A stretch of 64,000 nt of DNA from the NCBI RefSeq assembly GCF_023952475.1, contig NZ_JALHRX010000010.1, positions 124,001 through 188,000 on the forward strand, written 5' to 3'. How positions within the stretch are numbered: position 1 is the first letter of the stretch; every line of letters starts with the position of its first letter. The stretch comes from Cupriavidus sp. WGlv3. GTDB taxonomy: Bacteria; Pseudomonadota; Gammaproteobacteria; Burkholderiales; Burkholderiaceae. The notes beneath the pieces are model-generated. The model was not told where the DNA came from. It worked only from the letters and a program-made list of their open reading frames with translations, and ran no database searches. Position numbers and translations under genes: made by a program. Positions 46,429-56,782 of this stretch are shown here, piece after piece.

Positions 46429-47336
46429 GCCAAATGACCCAAGCGAGCCAGGCCATGTCTTCCGTATCGATTCCCGCCGTCCGTCCCGATGCCGATGCCG
46501 TGCGCGCGCGCCTGCAGGGCCGCCGCCGCCGCGTCAACCTGTACGCGCTGAGCGCCTCGCTGGTGGCGATGGGCTTCGGCCTGTTCTGGCTGGCGTGGAT
46601 CCTGTGGACCACCGTCACGCTGGGCGTGGGCGGGCTGTCGCTGGACCTGTTCACGCAGATGACGCCGGCCCCCAACACCGCCGGCGGCGGCCTCGCCAAT
46701 GCCATCTTCGGCAGCTTCGTGATGGTCGGCATGGCCACGCTGTTCGGCACGCCGCTGGGCATCCTGGCGGGCATCTACCTGGCCGAGTACGGCAAGAGTT
46801 CGCCGCTGGCCAGCCTTATCCGATTTATCAACGACATCCTGCTGTCGGCGCCGTCGATCGTGATCGGCCTGTTCGTCTACGCGCTGGTGGTGACCCGCAT
46901 GGGCCACTTCTCGGGCTGGGCCGGCATCTGCGCGCTGGCGCTGTTGCAGGTGCCGATCGTGGTGCGCACCACCGAGAACATGCTGAATCTGGTGCCCAAC
47001 GCGCTGCGCGAGGCCGCGTTCGCGCTGGGCACGCCCAAGTGGAAGATGGTGCTGTCGATCACGGTGAAGTCATCGTACGCGGGAATTGTGACCGGCGTAT
47101 TGCTGGCCGTGGCCCGTATCGCCGGCGAAACCGCGCCGCTGCTGTTCACCGCGCTGTCCAACCAGTTCTGGACCAGCGACCTGAACAAGCCGATGGCCAA
47201 CCTGCCGGTGACGATCTTCCGCTTCGCCATGAGCCCGTTCACCGAATGGCAGCAACTGGCCTGGGCGGGTGTGTTCCTGATTACGATCGGCGTGCTGGCC
47301 CTGAATATCCTGGCGCGCATCCTGTTCAAGAAATAA
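46425..47336 (+). CDS. pstA: Phosphate ABC transporter permease PstA
   Basis: A 303-residue permease. A cytoplasmic N-terminus of about 40 residues (Ala/Arg-rich) precedes six helices. Characteristic blocks are [39 protein letters not shown], and the EAA loop [17 protein letters not shown]. The first ATG overlaps the pstC stop, so the two are probably translationally coupled. It forms the channel with PstC. Confidence 0.95.
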   Translation: MSQMTQASQAMSSVSIPAVRPDADAVRARLQGRRRRVNLYALSASLVAMGFGLFWLAWILWTTVTLGVGGLSLDLFTQMTPAPNTAGGGLANAIFGSFVMVGMATLFGTPLGILAGIYLAEYGKSSPLASLIRFINDILLSAPSIVIGLFVYALVVTRMGHFSGWAGICALALLQVPIVVRTTENMLNLVPNALREAAFALGTPKWKMVLSITVKSSYAGIVTGVLLAVARIAGETAPLLFTALSNQFWTSDLNKPMANLPVTIFRFAMSPFTEWQQLAWAGVFLITIGVLALNILARILFKK

Positions 47337-47387
47337 GCGGCGCGCCCGTCATCCGGACCGCCCCAAGACTGCAAGCGAGAAAACGCA

Positions 47388-48176
47388 ATGACCTCCACCG
47401 TCATCGACATTCCCGATTCGGTTCGCGCCAAGATCGACGTGCGCAACCTGAACTTCTACTACGGCCAGTTCCATGCCCTGAAGAACATCAACATGTCGAT
47501 CCCGGACCGCAAGGTCACGGCCTTCATCGGCCCGTCGGGATGCGGCAAGTCGACGCTGCTGCGTACCTTCAACAAGATGTACGCGCTCTATCCCGAGCAG
47601 CGTGCCGAGGGCGAGATCAACATGGACGGCGACAACCTGCTGACCGCCAAGCAGGACATCGCGCTGCTGCGCGCCAAGGTCGGCATGGTGTTCCAGAAGC
47701 CGACGCCGTTCCCGATGTCGATCTATGACAACATCGCCTTCGGCGTGCGCCTGTTCGAGAAGCTCTCGCGCTCGGAAATGGACGATCGCGTGGAATGGGC
47801 GCTGACCAAGGCGGCGCTGTGGAACGAGGCCAAGGACAAGCTGCACCAGTCGGGCTACGGCCTGTCCGGCGGCCAGCAGCAGCGCCTGTGCATCGCGCGC
47901 GGCATCGCCATCCGCCCCGAAGTGCTGCTGCTGGACGAGCCGTGCTCGGCGCTGGATCCGATTTCCACCGGCCGCATCGAAGAGCTGATCGCCGAGTTGA
48001 AGGACGAGTACACCGTGGTGATCGTCACGCACAACATGCAGCAGGCTGCGCGCTGCTCGGACTACACCGCCTACATGTACCTGGGCGAGCTGATCGAGTT
48101 CGGCGAGACCGAGAAGATCTTCATCAAGCCGCACCGCAAGGAAACGGAAGACTACATCACCGGCCGCTTCGGCTGA
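47388..48176 (+). CDS. pstB: Phosphate ABC transporter ATPase PstB
   Basis: A 262-residue ATPase. Walker A is GPSGCGKST (about residues 47-55), the Q-loop is [16 protein letters not shown], the signature is [16 protein letters not shown], Walker B is [12 protein letters not shown], and the switch His is in [15 protein letters not shown]. All ATPase elements are intact. It energises phosphate import through PstCA and, with PhoU and PhoR, signals phosphate status. It is spaced 51 bp from pstA and 47 bp from phoU. Confidence 0.96.
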   Translation: MTSTVIDIPDSVRAKIDVRNLNFYYGQFHALKNINMSIPDRKVTAFIGPSGCGKSTLLRTFNKMYALYPEQRAEGEINMDGDNLLTAKQDIALLRAKVGMVFQKPTPFPMSIYDNIAFGVRLFEKLSRSEMDDRVEWALTKAALWNEAKDKLHQSGYGLSGGQQQRLCIARGIAIRPEVLLLDEPCSALDPISTGRIEELIAELKDEYTVVIVTHNMQQAARCSDYTAYMYLGELIEFGETEKIFIKPHRKETEDYITGRFG

Positions 48177-48223
48177 CAGGCAGGGCAGGGACTAGCATAT
48201 CCATAAGCGCCCAGGAGAATCCC

Positions 48224-48928
48224 ATGACTGACAAGCACCTGTCGACCCAGTTCGACGCAGACCTCAACGCCATCAACACCAAGCTGCTGCAGATGGGCGG
48301 GCTGGTGGAGTCGCAGATCGAACTCGCCATGCGTGCGCTGACCGACTTCGACGCCGACATCGCCGACCAGGTGATCGCCCGGGAGATCCAGCTCAATGCG
48401 CTGGAAGTCGAGATCGACGCCGATTGCGGCAACATCATCGCGCGGCGCCAGCCGACGGCGCGCGACCTGCGCCTGGTGATGGCCATCTCCAAGACCATCA
48501 CCAATCTGGAGCGCGCCGGCGACGAGGCCGAGAAGATCGCCAAGCGCACCAAGCACATCATGGAAGATGCGTCGGCGCACAGCATCAACTACGCCGAGGT
48601 CAAGCTCTCGGGCGAGATGGCGATCGCGCTGCTGCGCCAGGCGCTCGACGCCTTCGCGCGCCTGGACACGGTCGCGGCGGCGCGCATCGTCAAGGATGAC
48701 AAGGCCATCGACGAGGAATTCCGCGGCTTCGTGCGCAAGCTGATCACGTACATGATGGAAGACCCGCGCACGATCTCGGTCGCGCTGGATTTCCTGTTCA
48801 TCGCCAAGGCTGTCGAGCGCATCGGCGATCACGCCAAGAACATCGCGGAATTTATCATTTACATTGTCAAGGGGACGGACGTCCGCCATGTCTCGCGCGA
48901 GGACATGGAGCGCGAAGCGCTGAGCTGA
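48224..48928 (+). CDS. phoU: Phosphate signalling protein PhoU
   Basis: A 234-residue all-alpha protein made of two PhoU repeats. Each carries an E/DxxxD-type metal motif (ERAGDEAEKIAKRTKHIME and ERIGDHAKNIAEFIIYIVKG). It links the PstSCAB transporter to the PhoR kinase and prevents Pho activation when phosphate is plentiful. AGGAG at 48213 precedes the ATG. It sits between pstB and phoB in the operon, as expected. Confidence 0.96.
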   Translation: MTDKHLSTQFDADLNAINTKLLQMGGLVESQIELAMRALTDFDADIADQVIAREIQLNALEVEIDADCGNIIARRQPTARDLRLVMAISKTITNLERAGDEAEKIAKRTKHIMEDASAHSINYAEVKLSGEMAIALLRQALDAFARLDTVAAARIVKDDKAIDEEFRGFVRKLITYMMEDPRTISVALDFLFIAKAVERIGDHAKNIAEFIIYIVKGTDVRHVSREDMEREALS

Positions 48929-48956
48929 ATACAGCCGCCCACGGAGAACCATACAC

Positions 48957-49664
48957 ATGCCAAGCAGTATTCTCGTTGTCGAAGACGAACCGGCGATCGC
49001 CGAACTGATCGCCGTGAACCTGCAGCACGCGGGGCATTATCCGATCCGGGCCTATAACGCCGAGCAGGCGCTGTCGCTGATGAGCGATGTGCTGCCCGAC
49101 CTGGTGCTGCTCGACTGGATGCTCCCGGGCAAGTCAGGCGCGAACTTCGCCAAGGAGTTGCGCGCCAACGACCGCACCCGCCAGATCCCCATCATCATGC
49201 TGACTGCGCGCGGCGAGGAGCAGGACAAGGTGATGGGGCTCGAAGCCGGCGCCGACGACTACGTCACCAAGCCGTTCTCGCCCAAGGAACTGCTGGCGCG
49301 GATCAAGGCCGTGCTGCGCCGCCGCGCGCCGCAGCTGACCGACGACGTGGTGGCGATCAATGGCCTGCGGCTCGACCCGGCCACGCACCGCGTGACCGGC
49401 CAGGACGAGAGCGGACCGATCAAGCTGGACCTGGGGCCCACCGAGTTCCGCCTGCTGCACTTCCTGATGACGCATCCGGAGCGCGTGCACAGCCGCTCGC
49501 AACTGCTCGATCAGGTCTGGGGCGACCACGTCTTCGTCGAGGAGCGCACCGTCGACGTCCATATCAAGCGCCTGCGCGCCGCACTGACGCCTGGCGGCTA
49601 CAGCAACATGATCGAAACCGTGCGCGGCAGCGGCTACCGGCTGGTGCGCACCCCTGGCGCCTGA
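48957..49664 (+). CDS. phoB: Phosphate regulon response regulator PhoB
   Basis: A 235-residue OmpR-type regulator. The receiver domain has Asp10, Glu11 and the phosphorylated Asp53 (LVLLDWMLPGKSG), the conserved Lys in YVTKPFSPKEL, and an alpha4-beta5-alpha5 face typical of the subfamily. The C-terminal winged helix includes LGPTEFRLLHFLM and EERTVDVHIKRLRAAL. It should bind the 11-bp-phased boxes seen before pstS, ppk/ppx and olsB in this same window. It is 28 bp after phoU. Confidence 0.96.
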   Translation: MPSSILVVEDEPAIAELIAVNLQHAGHYPIRAYNAEQALSLMSDVLPDLVLLDWMLPGKSGANFAKELRANDRTRQIPIIMLTARGEEQDKVMGLEAGADDYVTKPFSPKELLARIKAVLRRRAPQLTDDVVAINGLRLDPATHRVTGQDESGPIKLDLGPTEFRLLHFLMTHPERVHSRSQLLDQVWGDHVFVEERTVDVHIKRLRAALTPGGYSNMIETVRGSGYRLVRTPGA

Positions 49665-49776
49665 ACCGCCGCACGGGTCTCGAGCCGCTGGCAGGGCGCG
49701 GCGAAATCGTGGCACACTCCGTCGCAACCCTGCAGGCAGCCGTTTCCGTGGCTGGCTGCGAGCCTGAACCCTGCGC

Positions 49777-51159
<1,383 letters not shown>

Positions 51160-51163
51160 TCTC

Positions 51164-51195
51164 AAAGAAAAACCCCGCGGCGGGGTTTCTTGTTG
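51164..51195. terminator. Bidirectional terminator between phoR and ppk
   Basis: AAACCCCG and CGGGGTTT form an 8-bp stem with a 3-base loop, flanked by an A-rich left side and TTTCTTG on the right. It can end the convergent phoR and ppk transcripts. Confidence 0.8.
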
Positions 51196-51209
51196 CTCGC
51201 GGCGCGCGC

Positions 51210-53297
51210 TCAGGGCGTGCCGCCAAACATCACCAGCATATCGTTCTGGCTGACATGTGGATGCTTGGAACGCGTCTGGCTGCGCACGTAATTGCCGTCC
51301 GACTGCATGATCCACGCGGAGGCATTGTCGCGCAGATGGACCTGCAGGCTCTCCTTGAGGACGCGCGCCTTCAGCGCCTTGTCCAGCACCGGGAACGCGA
51401 CTTCCACGCGGCGGAACAGGTTGCGGTCCATCCAGTCGGCGCTGGACAGGTAGAGCACCTCTTCGCCGGCGGCGTGGAAGTAATAGACGCGGTGGTGTTC
51501 GAGGAAGCGCCCGATGATCGAGCGCACCGAGATGTTCTCGGACATGCCCGGCACGCCCGGCATCAGCGCGCACACGCCGCGCACGATCAGGTCGATCTTC
51601 ACGCCGGCGCGCGAGGCCTTGTACAACTCGTCGATGATCGACGGTTCCAGCAGCGCATTCATCTTGGCGATGATGCGTGCCGGCTTGCCGGCGCGCGCGT
51701 TGCGGGCCTCGGCGCGGATATGGTCGACCAGGTTGCTCTGCATGGTGAACGGCGACTGCCACAGGTGGTTCAGCCGGATCGTGCCGGCGGTGCCGGTCAG
51801 CAGCTGGAACACATGGTGCACGTCTTCGCAGACGGCCTCGTCGGCGGTGAGCAGCCCGAAGTCGGTATAGAGCCGAGCCGTGCGCGGATGGTAGTTGCCG
51901 GTGCCCAGGTGGGCGTAGCGGCGCAGCTTGACCTGCTTGGCCTTGGGTCCGGTCGGCTCGCGCCGCACGATCAGCAGCATCTTGGCGTGGCACTTGTGCC
52001 CGACCACGCCGTAGATCACGTGCGCGCCGGCGGATTCGAGCCGCTCGGCCCAGTTGATATTGGTTTCCTCGTCGAAGCGCGCCAGCAGCTCCACCACCAC
52101 CGTTACTTCCTTGCCGTTGCGCGCCGCGGTCATCAGCGCTTCCATCACCAGCGATTCGTTGCCGGTGCGGTAGACGGTCTGCTTGATCGCCACCACGTTG
52201 GGATCGGCCGCGGCCAGCTGCAGCAGGTCGAGCACCGAGCTGAAGCTCTCGTACGGATGGTGCAGCAGTACGTCCTGCTGGCGCATCACGTCGAACATCG
52301 ACGCGCCGCCGGAAAAGGCCTTGACCGGGGCGGGAACATACGGCGGGAACTTGAGCCCGGGCCGGTCGACCATGTCGGGGATCTGCATCAGCCGCACCAG
52401 GTTCACCGGGCCGGAGACGCGGTACAGGTCCTGTTCGGCAAGTCCCGATTCCAGCAGCAGCCGGCGCGCCAGCGCCGCCGGCGTATCCGACGAGATTTCC
52501 AGCCGCACCGTGTCGCCGAAATGGCGCGCGGGCAGTTCGCCCTGCAGCGCTTCGCGCAGGTCGGTGATGTCGTCTTCCGAGACGAACAGGTCCGAGTTGC
52601 GCGTGACGCGGAACTGGTAGCAGCCATGCACGGTGATGGCGGGGAACAGCTCGTGCACGAAGCCCTGCATGAACGACGACAGCATGACAAAGCCGTACGG
52701 ATAGCCCGACAGCTTCTCCGGCATCTTCACCACGCGCGGCAGCGCGCGCGGCGCCTGCACGATGGCGAGATCGGCATCGCGGCCGAAGGCATCCTTGCCG
52801 GACAGCTCCACCACGAAATTCAGGCTCTTGTTGAGCACGCGCGGGAAGGGGTGGGCCGGGTCCAGCGCGATCGGGGTCAGCACCGGCGCCAGTTCGCGCT
52901 GGAAGAACTGGCGCGCCCATTCACGCTGGGCGTCGGTCCAGGTGGTGGTCAGGTGGAAAAAGACCCCTTCTTTTTCAAGTAGTGGAAAAATGGTGTTCTG
53001 CAGCATGTCATACTGCGAGGCCACAAGCCGTTGCGTGCGCTCGGTGACAAGCTGGTAGGTCTGCTGGAAGGAAAGACCATCTGGCGTCAGGCCCGAGGCA
53101 TTGTCGCGCATCTGTTCCTTCAGGCCCGCCATGCGGATTTCAAAGAACTCGTCCAGATTGCTGGACACGATGCAGATGAACTTGAGCCGTTCCAGCAGGG
53201 GGACTTTCGGGTCCGCGGCTTGCGCCAGCACGCGGGCATTGAATTCCAGGATGCCCAGTTCGCGATTGAGCAGCGTACTGGACGGAGTCGTCGACAT
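51210..53297 (-). CDS. ppk: Polyphosphate kinase 1
   Basis: A 695-residue enzyme that makes polyphosphate from ATP through a phosphohistidine. The N-terminal domain starts LLNRELGILEFNARVLAQA. The catalytic region has His437 in GHKCHAKMLLIVRRE, the second His-containing block LGTGNYHPRTARLYTDFG, and a C-terminal RRVEVAFPVLD. The ATG at 53297 is chosen because GAAGG lies 8 bases upstream; two more ATGs are in frame at 53303 and 53336. It is divergent from ppx across 193 bp holding Pho-box-like repeats, so synthesis and degradation of polyphosphate may share phosphate control. Confidence 0.95.
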   Translation of the reverse strand: MSTTPSSTLLNRELGILEFNARVLAQAADPKVPLLERLKFICIVSSNLDEFFEIRMAGLKEQMRDNASGLTPDGLSFQQTYQLVTERTQRLVASQYDMLQNTIFPLLEKEGVFFHLTTTWTDAQREWARQFFQRELAPVLTPIALDPAHPFPRVLNKSLNFVVELSGKDAFGRDADLAIVQAPRALPRVVKMPEKLSGYPYGFVMLSSFMQGFVHELFPAITVHGCYQFRVTRNSDLFVSEDDITDLREALQGELPARHFGDTVRLEISSDTPAALARRLLLESGLAEQDLYRVSGPVNLVRLMQIPDMVDRPGLKFPPYVPAPVKAFSGGASMFDVMRQQDVLLHHPYESFSSVLDLLQLAAADPNVVAIKQTVYRTGNESLVMEALMTAARNGKEVTVVVELLARFDEETNINWAERLESAGAHVIYGVVGHKCHAKMLLIVRREPTGPKAKQVKLRRYAHLGTGNYHPRTARLYTDFGLLTADEAVCEDVHHVFQLLTGTAGTIRLNHLWQSPFTMQSNLVDHIRAEARNARAGKPARIIAKMNALLEPSIIDELYKASRAGVKIDLIVRGVCALMPGVPGMSENISVRSIIGRFLEHHRVYYFHAAGEEVLYLSSADWMDRNLFRRVEVAFPVLDKALKARVLKESLQVHLRDNASAWIMQSDGNYVRSQTRSKHPHVSQNDMLVMFGGTP

Positions 53298-53342
53298 GGT
53301 CATGACCTTCTTTTGGTAATGTGGCGACTTTTTCATAGAATC

Positions 53343-53400
53343 ATGTCACTTTCATGACAGTTTGATTTTGTCATGATGCGGACATGACCACGACATATTT
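53343..53400. promoter_or_regulatory. Candidate Pho boxes between ppk and ppx
   Basis: On the minus strand, CTGTCATGAAAGTGACAT (53360-53343) has two half-sites 11 bp apart, about 45 bp before ppk. On the plus strand, TGTCA at 53369 and GGACA at 53380 are 11 bp apart, with ATATTT 10 bp further, ahead of ppx. Second half-sites deviate from consensus, so binding is plausible, not certain. Confidence 0.45.
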
Positions 53401-53490
53401 TCTCCGGGCCCGAATCGCGGCAGGCCCTGGCACCAGCGTGTCCCTGCCGTGCTTCGCAACGCCAATGCGAACCTGCCCTCCAAGCACACG

Positions 53491-55023
53491 ATGAACAACA
53501 CTCCACGCCTGCTGGCCGCCGTCGACATGGGCTCGAACAGCTTCCGCCTGATGATCGGGCGGGTGGACGAAACCCCGACGGCTAATGGCCCGGCCAGCCA
53601 GATCTTCCAGGTGGACGCGCTGCGCGAACCGGTGCGGCTGGCGGCCGGGCTGACCCCTGACAAGTACCTGGACCAGCCCGCGCGGCGGCGCGGCATCGAT
53701 GCGCTGCGGCGCTTCGGCGACCGCCTGCGCGAGTTCGCACCGGGCCAGGTGCGCGCGGTGGCCACCAATACGCTGCGGGTGGCAAAGAACGCGTCCGAGT
53801 TCCTGATAGAGGCCGAGGGCGCGCTGGGCTTCCCGATCGAAGTGATCGCCGGACGCGAGGAAGCTCGACTGATCTACCTGGGCGCCTCGCATGATGCGCC
53901 GGCCTGCCAGGGCAACCGCCTGGTGGTCGATATCGGCGGCGGCTCGACCGAATTCATCATCGGCAACGGCTACCAGTCCAAGCTGATGGAAAGCCTGTAT
54001 ATCGGCTGCGTATCGCACAGCCGCCAGTTCTTCCCCAGCGGCAATGTCGACGACTACGCGATGAAGCAGGCCGAGCTGGCTGCGCGCCGCGAGATCCAGG
54101 TGCTGGTGCGCCAGTATCGCGCCGCCGGCTGGGAGCAGGCAGTGGGATCGTCCGGTACCGCGCGCGCGCTGGCCGAGTTGATCGAACTCAACGGCATGAA
54201 CGACAGCAATGCCGAGCACGGCATCACGCGTGAAGGGCTGGAGCGCCTGAAGCGTGCGCTGATCAAGGCGGAGAACACCAATCGCGTCAAGCTGACCGGG
54301 CTCAAGCCGGACCGCATTCCGGTGCTGCCGGGGGGCTTGTCGATCATGCTGGGCGTGTTCGCCGAACTCGATATCGAGCGCATGGACGTGACCGACGGCG
54401 CGCTGCGTCTGGGCGTGCTGTACGACCTGCTCGGACGCAGCCACCATGAGGACATGCGCACGGTCACGGTGGACCAGTTCATGCGCCGCTATGGTGTCGA
54501 CCGCGCGCAGGCCAGCCGCGTGCGGCGCACCGCGCAGACACTGCTGTCACAGTTTCCGGACCCGGCCAACGAACGGCGCGAGGACAACCTCGCGCTGCTG
54601 GGCTGGGCCGCCAGCCTGCATGAGATCGGCATGTCGATCTCGCATAGCGGCTACCACAAGCATTCGGCCTATATCGCCACGCATGCCGACATGCCGGGCT
54701 TTTCCAAGACCGACCAGGCGCGGCTGGCGACGCTGCTGCTGGGCCATGCAGGCAAGCTGGGCAAGCTGTCGGGTAGCGGCAAGTTCGTCGACTGGCGCAT
54801 GCTGTTCAGCCTGCGCCTGGCCTTTGTGCTGTGCCGGCGCCGCTCGGACGTGGCGCTGCCGGACATCCGCGTCACGCAGCTGGCCGAAGCGCTGGACGAA
54901 GGCTTCACCGTGCGCCTGCCGAAGGCTTGGATCGACGCCAATCCGCTGATCGAATACAGCCTGGCGCAGGAAGCCGACGAATGGCAGCGCATCGGCAAGC
55001 GCTACAAGGTGGTCTACGACTGA
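53491..55023 (+). CDS. ppx: Exopolyphosphatase (Ppx/GppA family)
   Basis: A 510-residue enzyme that removes terminal phosphates from polyphosphate; some members also hydrolyse pppGpp. The ASKHA phosphate-binding loops are AAVDMGSNSFRLMIG near the start and VVDIGGGSTEFIIGNGY around 150. The catalytic Glu lies in AGREEARLIYLG. A C-terminal HD-like helical domain follows (LGWAASLHEIGMSISHSGYHKH). The ATG at 53491 gives the expected N-terminus; a GTG at 53449 is in frame. Located in the Pho cluster and divergent from ppk. Confidence 0.93.
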   Translation: MNNTPRLLAAVDMGSNSFRLMIGRVDETPTANGPASQIFQVDALREPVRLAAGLTPDKYLDQPARRRGIDALRRFGDRLREFAPGQVRAVATNTLRVAKNASEFLIEAEGALGFPIEVIAGREEARLIYLGASHDAPACQGNRLVVDIGGGSTEFIIGNGYQSKLMESLYIGCVSHSRQFFPSGNVDDYAMKQAELAARREIQVLVRQYRAAGWEQAVGSSGTARALAELIELNGMNDSNAEHGITREGLERLKRALIKAENTNRVKLTGLKPDRIPVLPGGLSIMLGVFAELDIERMDVTDGALRLGVLYDLLGRSHHEDMRTVTVDQFMRRYGVDRAQASRVRRTAQTLLSQFPDPANERREDNLALLGWAASLHEIGMSISHSGYHKHSAYIATHADMPGFSKTDQARLATLLLGHAGKLGKLSGSGKFVDWRMLFSLRLAFVLCRRRSDVALPDIRVTQLAEALDEGFTVRLPKAWIDANPLIEYSLAQEADEWQRIGKRYKVVYD

Positions 55024-55093
55024 CAGGGCAGGGGGTCGACCGGCCGCCGATGCGGCGGCCGTGACCGGAAGGGCTTCCTGGCGGGGACGCCGC

Positions 55094-55127
55094 TCAGGCG
55101 GCGTTGTTCAGGCGGCGTTGTTCAGGC
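55094..55127. repeat. 14-bp tandem duplication spanning the olsB stop codon
   Basis: TCAGGCGGCGTTGT occurs twice in direct succession (55094-55107 and 55108-55121) and a third copy begins (TCAGGC). The unit covers the last codons and stop of olsB. Because both copies supply the same TGA, the protein end is unchanged. Confidence 0.8.
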
Positions 55128-55950
55128 CGAGGAAGTGGCGGGCGTAGCGCGGGTTCATGTCGTTCACGCGCAGCAGCGTGAGGAAGTCAGCCACGTTGAA
55201 GTCCGGGTCCCAGGCGGGCTGGCCGCAGATCTTTGCGCCCAGGCGCAGGTAGCCCTTGATCAGCGCGGGCGGCTCGACCGCCAGCTGCTGGTTCAGGTCT
55301 TCCACCGGCAGCGGCAGGCGCGGGAAGGCGTGGTACTCGATCGGCGCCAGCGAGCGCTCGGTGAACAGCCGGTGCAGGCTGGCCGCGTAGTGGCCGCCGT
55401 CGCTCATCGGCACGCTGGCGCAGCCCAGCATCGACTCGATGCCCCAGCGCTGCAGGTACTCGCCCAGCCCGCCCCACAGCGCCATGATGACGCTGCCGGA
55501 GCGGTAGTCGCGGTGCACGCACGAGCGGCCCAGTTCCAGCATCTTCGGGCGCAGGTGCGACAGGCGCACCAGGTCGAATTCCGATTCGGCGTACAGGCAG
55601 CCCAGGCGCTTGGCCTGGTGCGGCGGCAGCACGCGGTAGGTGCCGACCACGCGCAGCGTGGCCATGTCGCGCACGATCAGGTGGTCGCAATAGGCATCGA
55701 ACATGTCGATGTCCAGTTCGGGCACCGAAGACGTCAGGCGCGCGCCCATTTCCTCGGCAAAGACCTTGTAGCGCAGGCGCTGGGCCTCGACTACTTCGTC
55801 CTGGTGGCGCGCCCACGCCACGCTGAGAACAGGCGACTCATGTGCCGGTGTATCCGATGGGCGATGAAGACGCCTCCGCGCCGTCTGGCCGCCGAGGCCA
55901 TTGGGCAGAGAGTCGAAGAGCGGCTGGGTAGGCGTCGGCAGATCTCGCAT
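55108..55950 (-). CDS. olsB: Ornithine acyl-ACP N-acyltransferase (OlsB-like)
   Basis: A 280-residue GNAT-fold protein of the OlsB/hemolysin-like family. OlsB transfers a 3-hydroxyacyl chain from acyl-ACP to ornithine, the first step of phosphorus-free ornithine lipids. Family segments: EAQRLRYKVFAEEMGARL, DAYCDHLIVRD, LRVVGTYRVLP, LELGRSCVHRDYRSGSVIMA, and PPALIKGYLRLGAKI. The start is ATG 55950 with AAAGGA upstream. No olsA is adjacent. Its place next to pst/pho/ppk/ppx and the four-repeat PhoB-like array upstream strongly suggest induction by phosphate starvation, when cells replace phospholipids. Family call good; regulation inferred. Confidence 0.85.
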   Translation of the reverse strand: MRDLPTPTQPLFDSLPNGLGGQTARRRLHRPSDTPAHESPVLSVAWARHQDEVVEAQRLRYKVFAEEMGARLTSSVPELDIDMFDAYCDHLIVRDMATLRVVGTYRVLPPHQAKRLGCLYAESEFDLVRLSHLRPKMLELGRSCVHRDYRSGSVIMALWGGLGEYLQRWGIESMLGCASVPMSDGGHYAASLHRLFTERSLAPIEYHAFPRLPLPVEDLNQQLAVEPPALIKGYLRLGAKICGQPAWDPDFNVADFLTLLRVNDMNPRYARHFLGLNNAA

Positions 55951-55986
55951 CAGTATGTCCTTTTGGTGACGAAACTGTTGCGATGC

Positions 55987-56040
55987 AATGTAGTGAGGGC
56001 CGGTGACAATGCCGTGACCCGGCGATGACGGTTGCGTGAC
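55987..56040 (-). promoter_or_regulatory. Four-repeat PhoB-like box array and -10 before olsB
   Basis: On the minus strand GTCAC, GTCAT, GTCAC, GTCAC occur at exact 11-bp steps (plus-strand positions 56036, 56025, 56014, 56003). Ten bases after the last comes TACATT (55992-55987), the right place for a -10 box. The predicted start is near 55980, giving a leader of about 30 nt. Confidence 0.65.
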
Positions 56041-56107
56041 TTCGACAGCCGGGCCTGTCCGGGAGGCCTTCAGGGGCACCCTGGGCGGTGCCGCACCCCT
56101 ACCGGAC

Positions 56108-56584
56108 TTAGAGGAATTCGGGGTTGATGACCGCGCGCAGCACCGTCTGGGCTTCGCTTTCGCGTGTACGGCCGGTCAGCCACCAGACGCCGCCCTTGCG
56201 CACGCTCCACTCCATTTCGGTGCCCGCCAGCAACAGGCTGGCGACGCGGCCGATCCAGGGCTGATGGCCGACCACCACCACGTGTTCCGGGCGCTCGGGC
56301 CATTCGACCGCCGCGAGCACGGCGCTGACGTCGGCGCCGGGGGCCAGCGCATCCAGGATTTGCGCGTCGCCGGTCAGCGCTGCCGCCGTTTCGCGGGCGC
56401 GCACGGCGGGGCTGCACAGGATGCGGGTATCGGCTGGCAGGTGGGCTCGCAGCCATTTGGCCGAGGCCTCCGCCTGCTTGCGGCCGCGGCGCGTCAGCGG
56501 GCGCTGCAGATCGGCATGGCGGCTAAGGCTGAGGGCGTCGGGGAGGTCTTCGGCTTCGGCATGGCGCCACAGGATCAGGTTCAT
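56108..56584 (-). CDS. sixA: Phosphohistidine phosphatase SixA-like
   Basis: A 158-residue histidine phosphatase. The catalytic motif is LWRHAEAED near residue 8 (RHxE variant typical of SixA), with a second Arg in RILCSPAVRARETA and the second catalytic His in VVVVGHQPWIG. SixA removes phosphate from phosphohistidine proteins, notably PTS(Ntr) components in E. coli. ATG 56584 is chosen because homology starts MNLILWRHAE. It lies between olsB and infA, on the same strand as both, with a terminator upstream that separates it from infA. Confidence 0.87.
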   Translation of the reverse strand: MNLILWRHAEAEDLPDALSLSRHADLQRPLTRRGRKQAEASAKWLRAHLPADTRILCSPAVRARETAAALTGDAQILDALAPGADVSAVLAAVEWPERPEHVVVVGHQPWIGRVASLLLAGTEMEWSVRKGGVWWLTGRTRESEAQTVLRAVINPEFL

Positions 56585-56649
56585 GTCGGACGGGGCAATG
56601 AGCGTGCTTCGAGTATGGTGAAGCGGCCCGACCGGCGCAAGCGCGGCGC

Positions 56650-56683
56650 AAACAAAAGCGGGCTGCCGGTCAGGGCAGCCCGC
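56650..56683 (-). terminator. Intrinsic terminator downstream of infA
   Basis: GCGGGCTGCC (56658-56667) and GGCAGCCCGC (56674-56683) are perfect complements. On the minus strand the stem is followed by TTTTGTTT, so it ends leftward transcription from infA. Confidence 0.8.
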
Positions 56684-56740
56684 AAGTGTCTCCGGGCGCG
56701 GTGTCAGCGGCGTGACAGCGCGTCGGCGCAATACAGCGGC

Positions 56741-56772
56741 GGCGCCGATGGCAATGCGTTGCCATCGGCGCC
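56741..56772. terminator. Perfect 14-bp GC-rich hairpin after infA
   Basis: GGCGCCGATGGCAA (56741-56754) is the exact reverse complement of 56759-56772, with tetraloop TGCG. It begins 10 bp after the infA stop on the minus strand and lacks a T-tract. The T-tract terminator lies about 60 bp further on. Confidence 0.55.
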
Positions 56773-56782
56773 GTCGGGAAAC

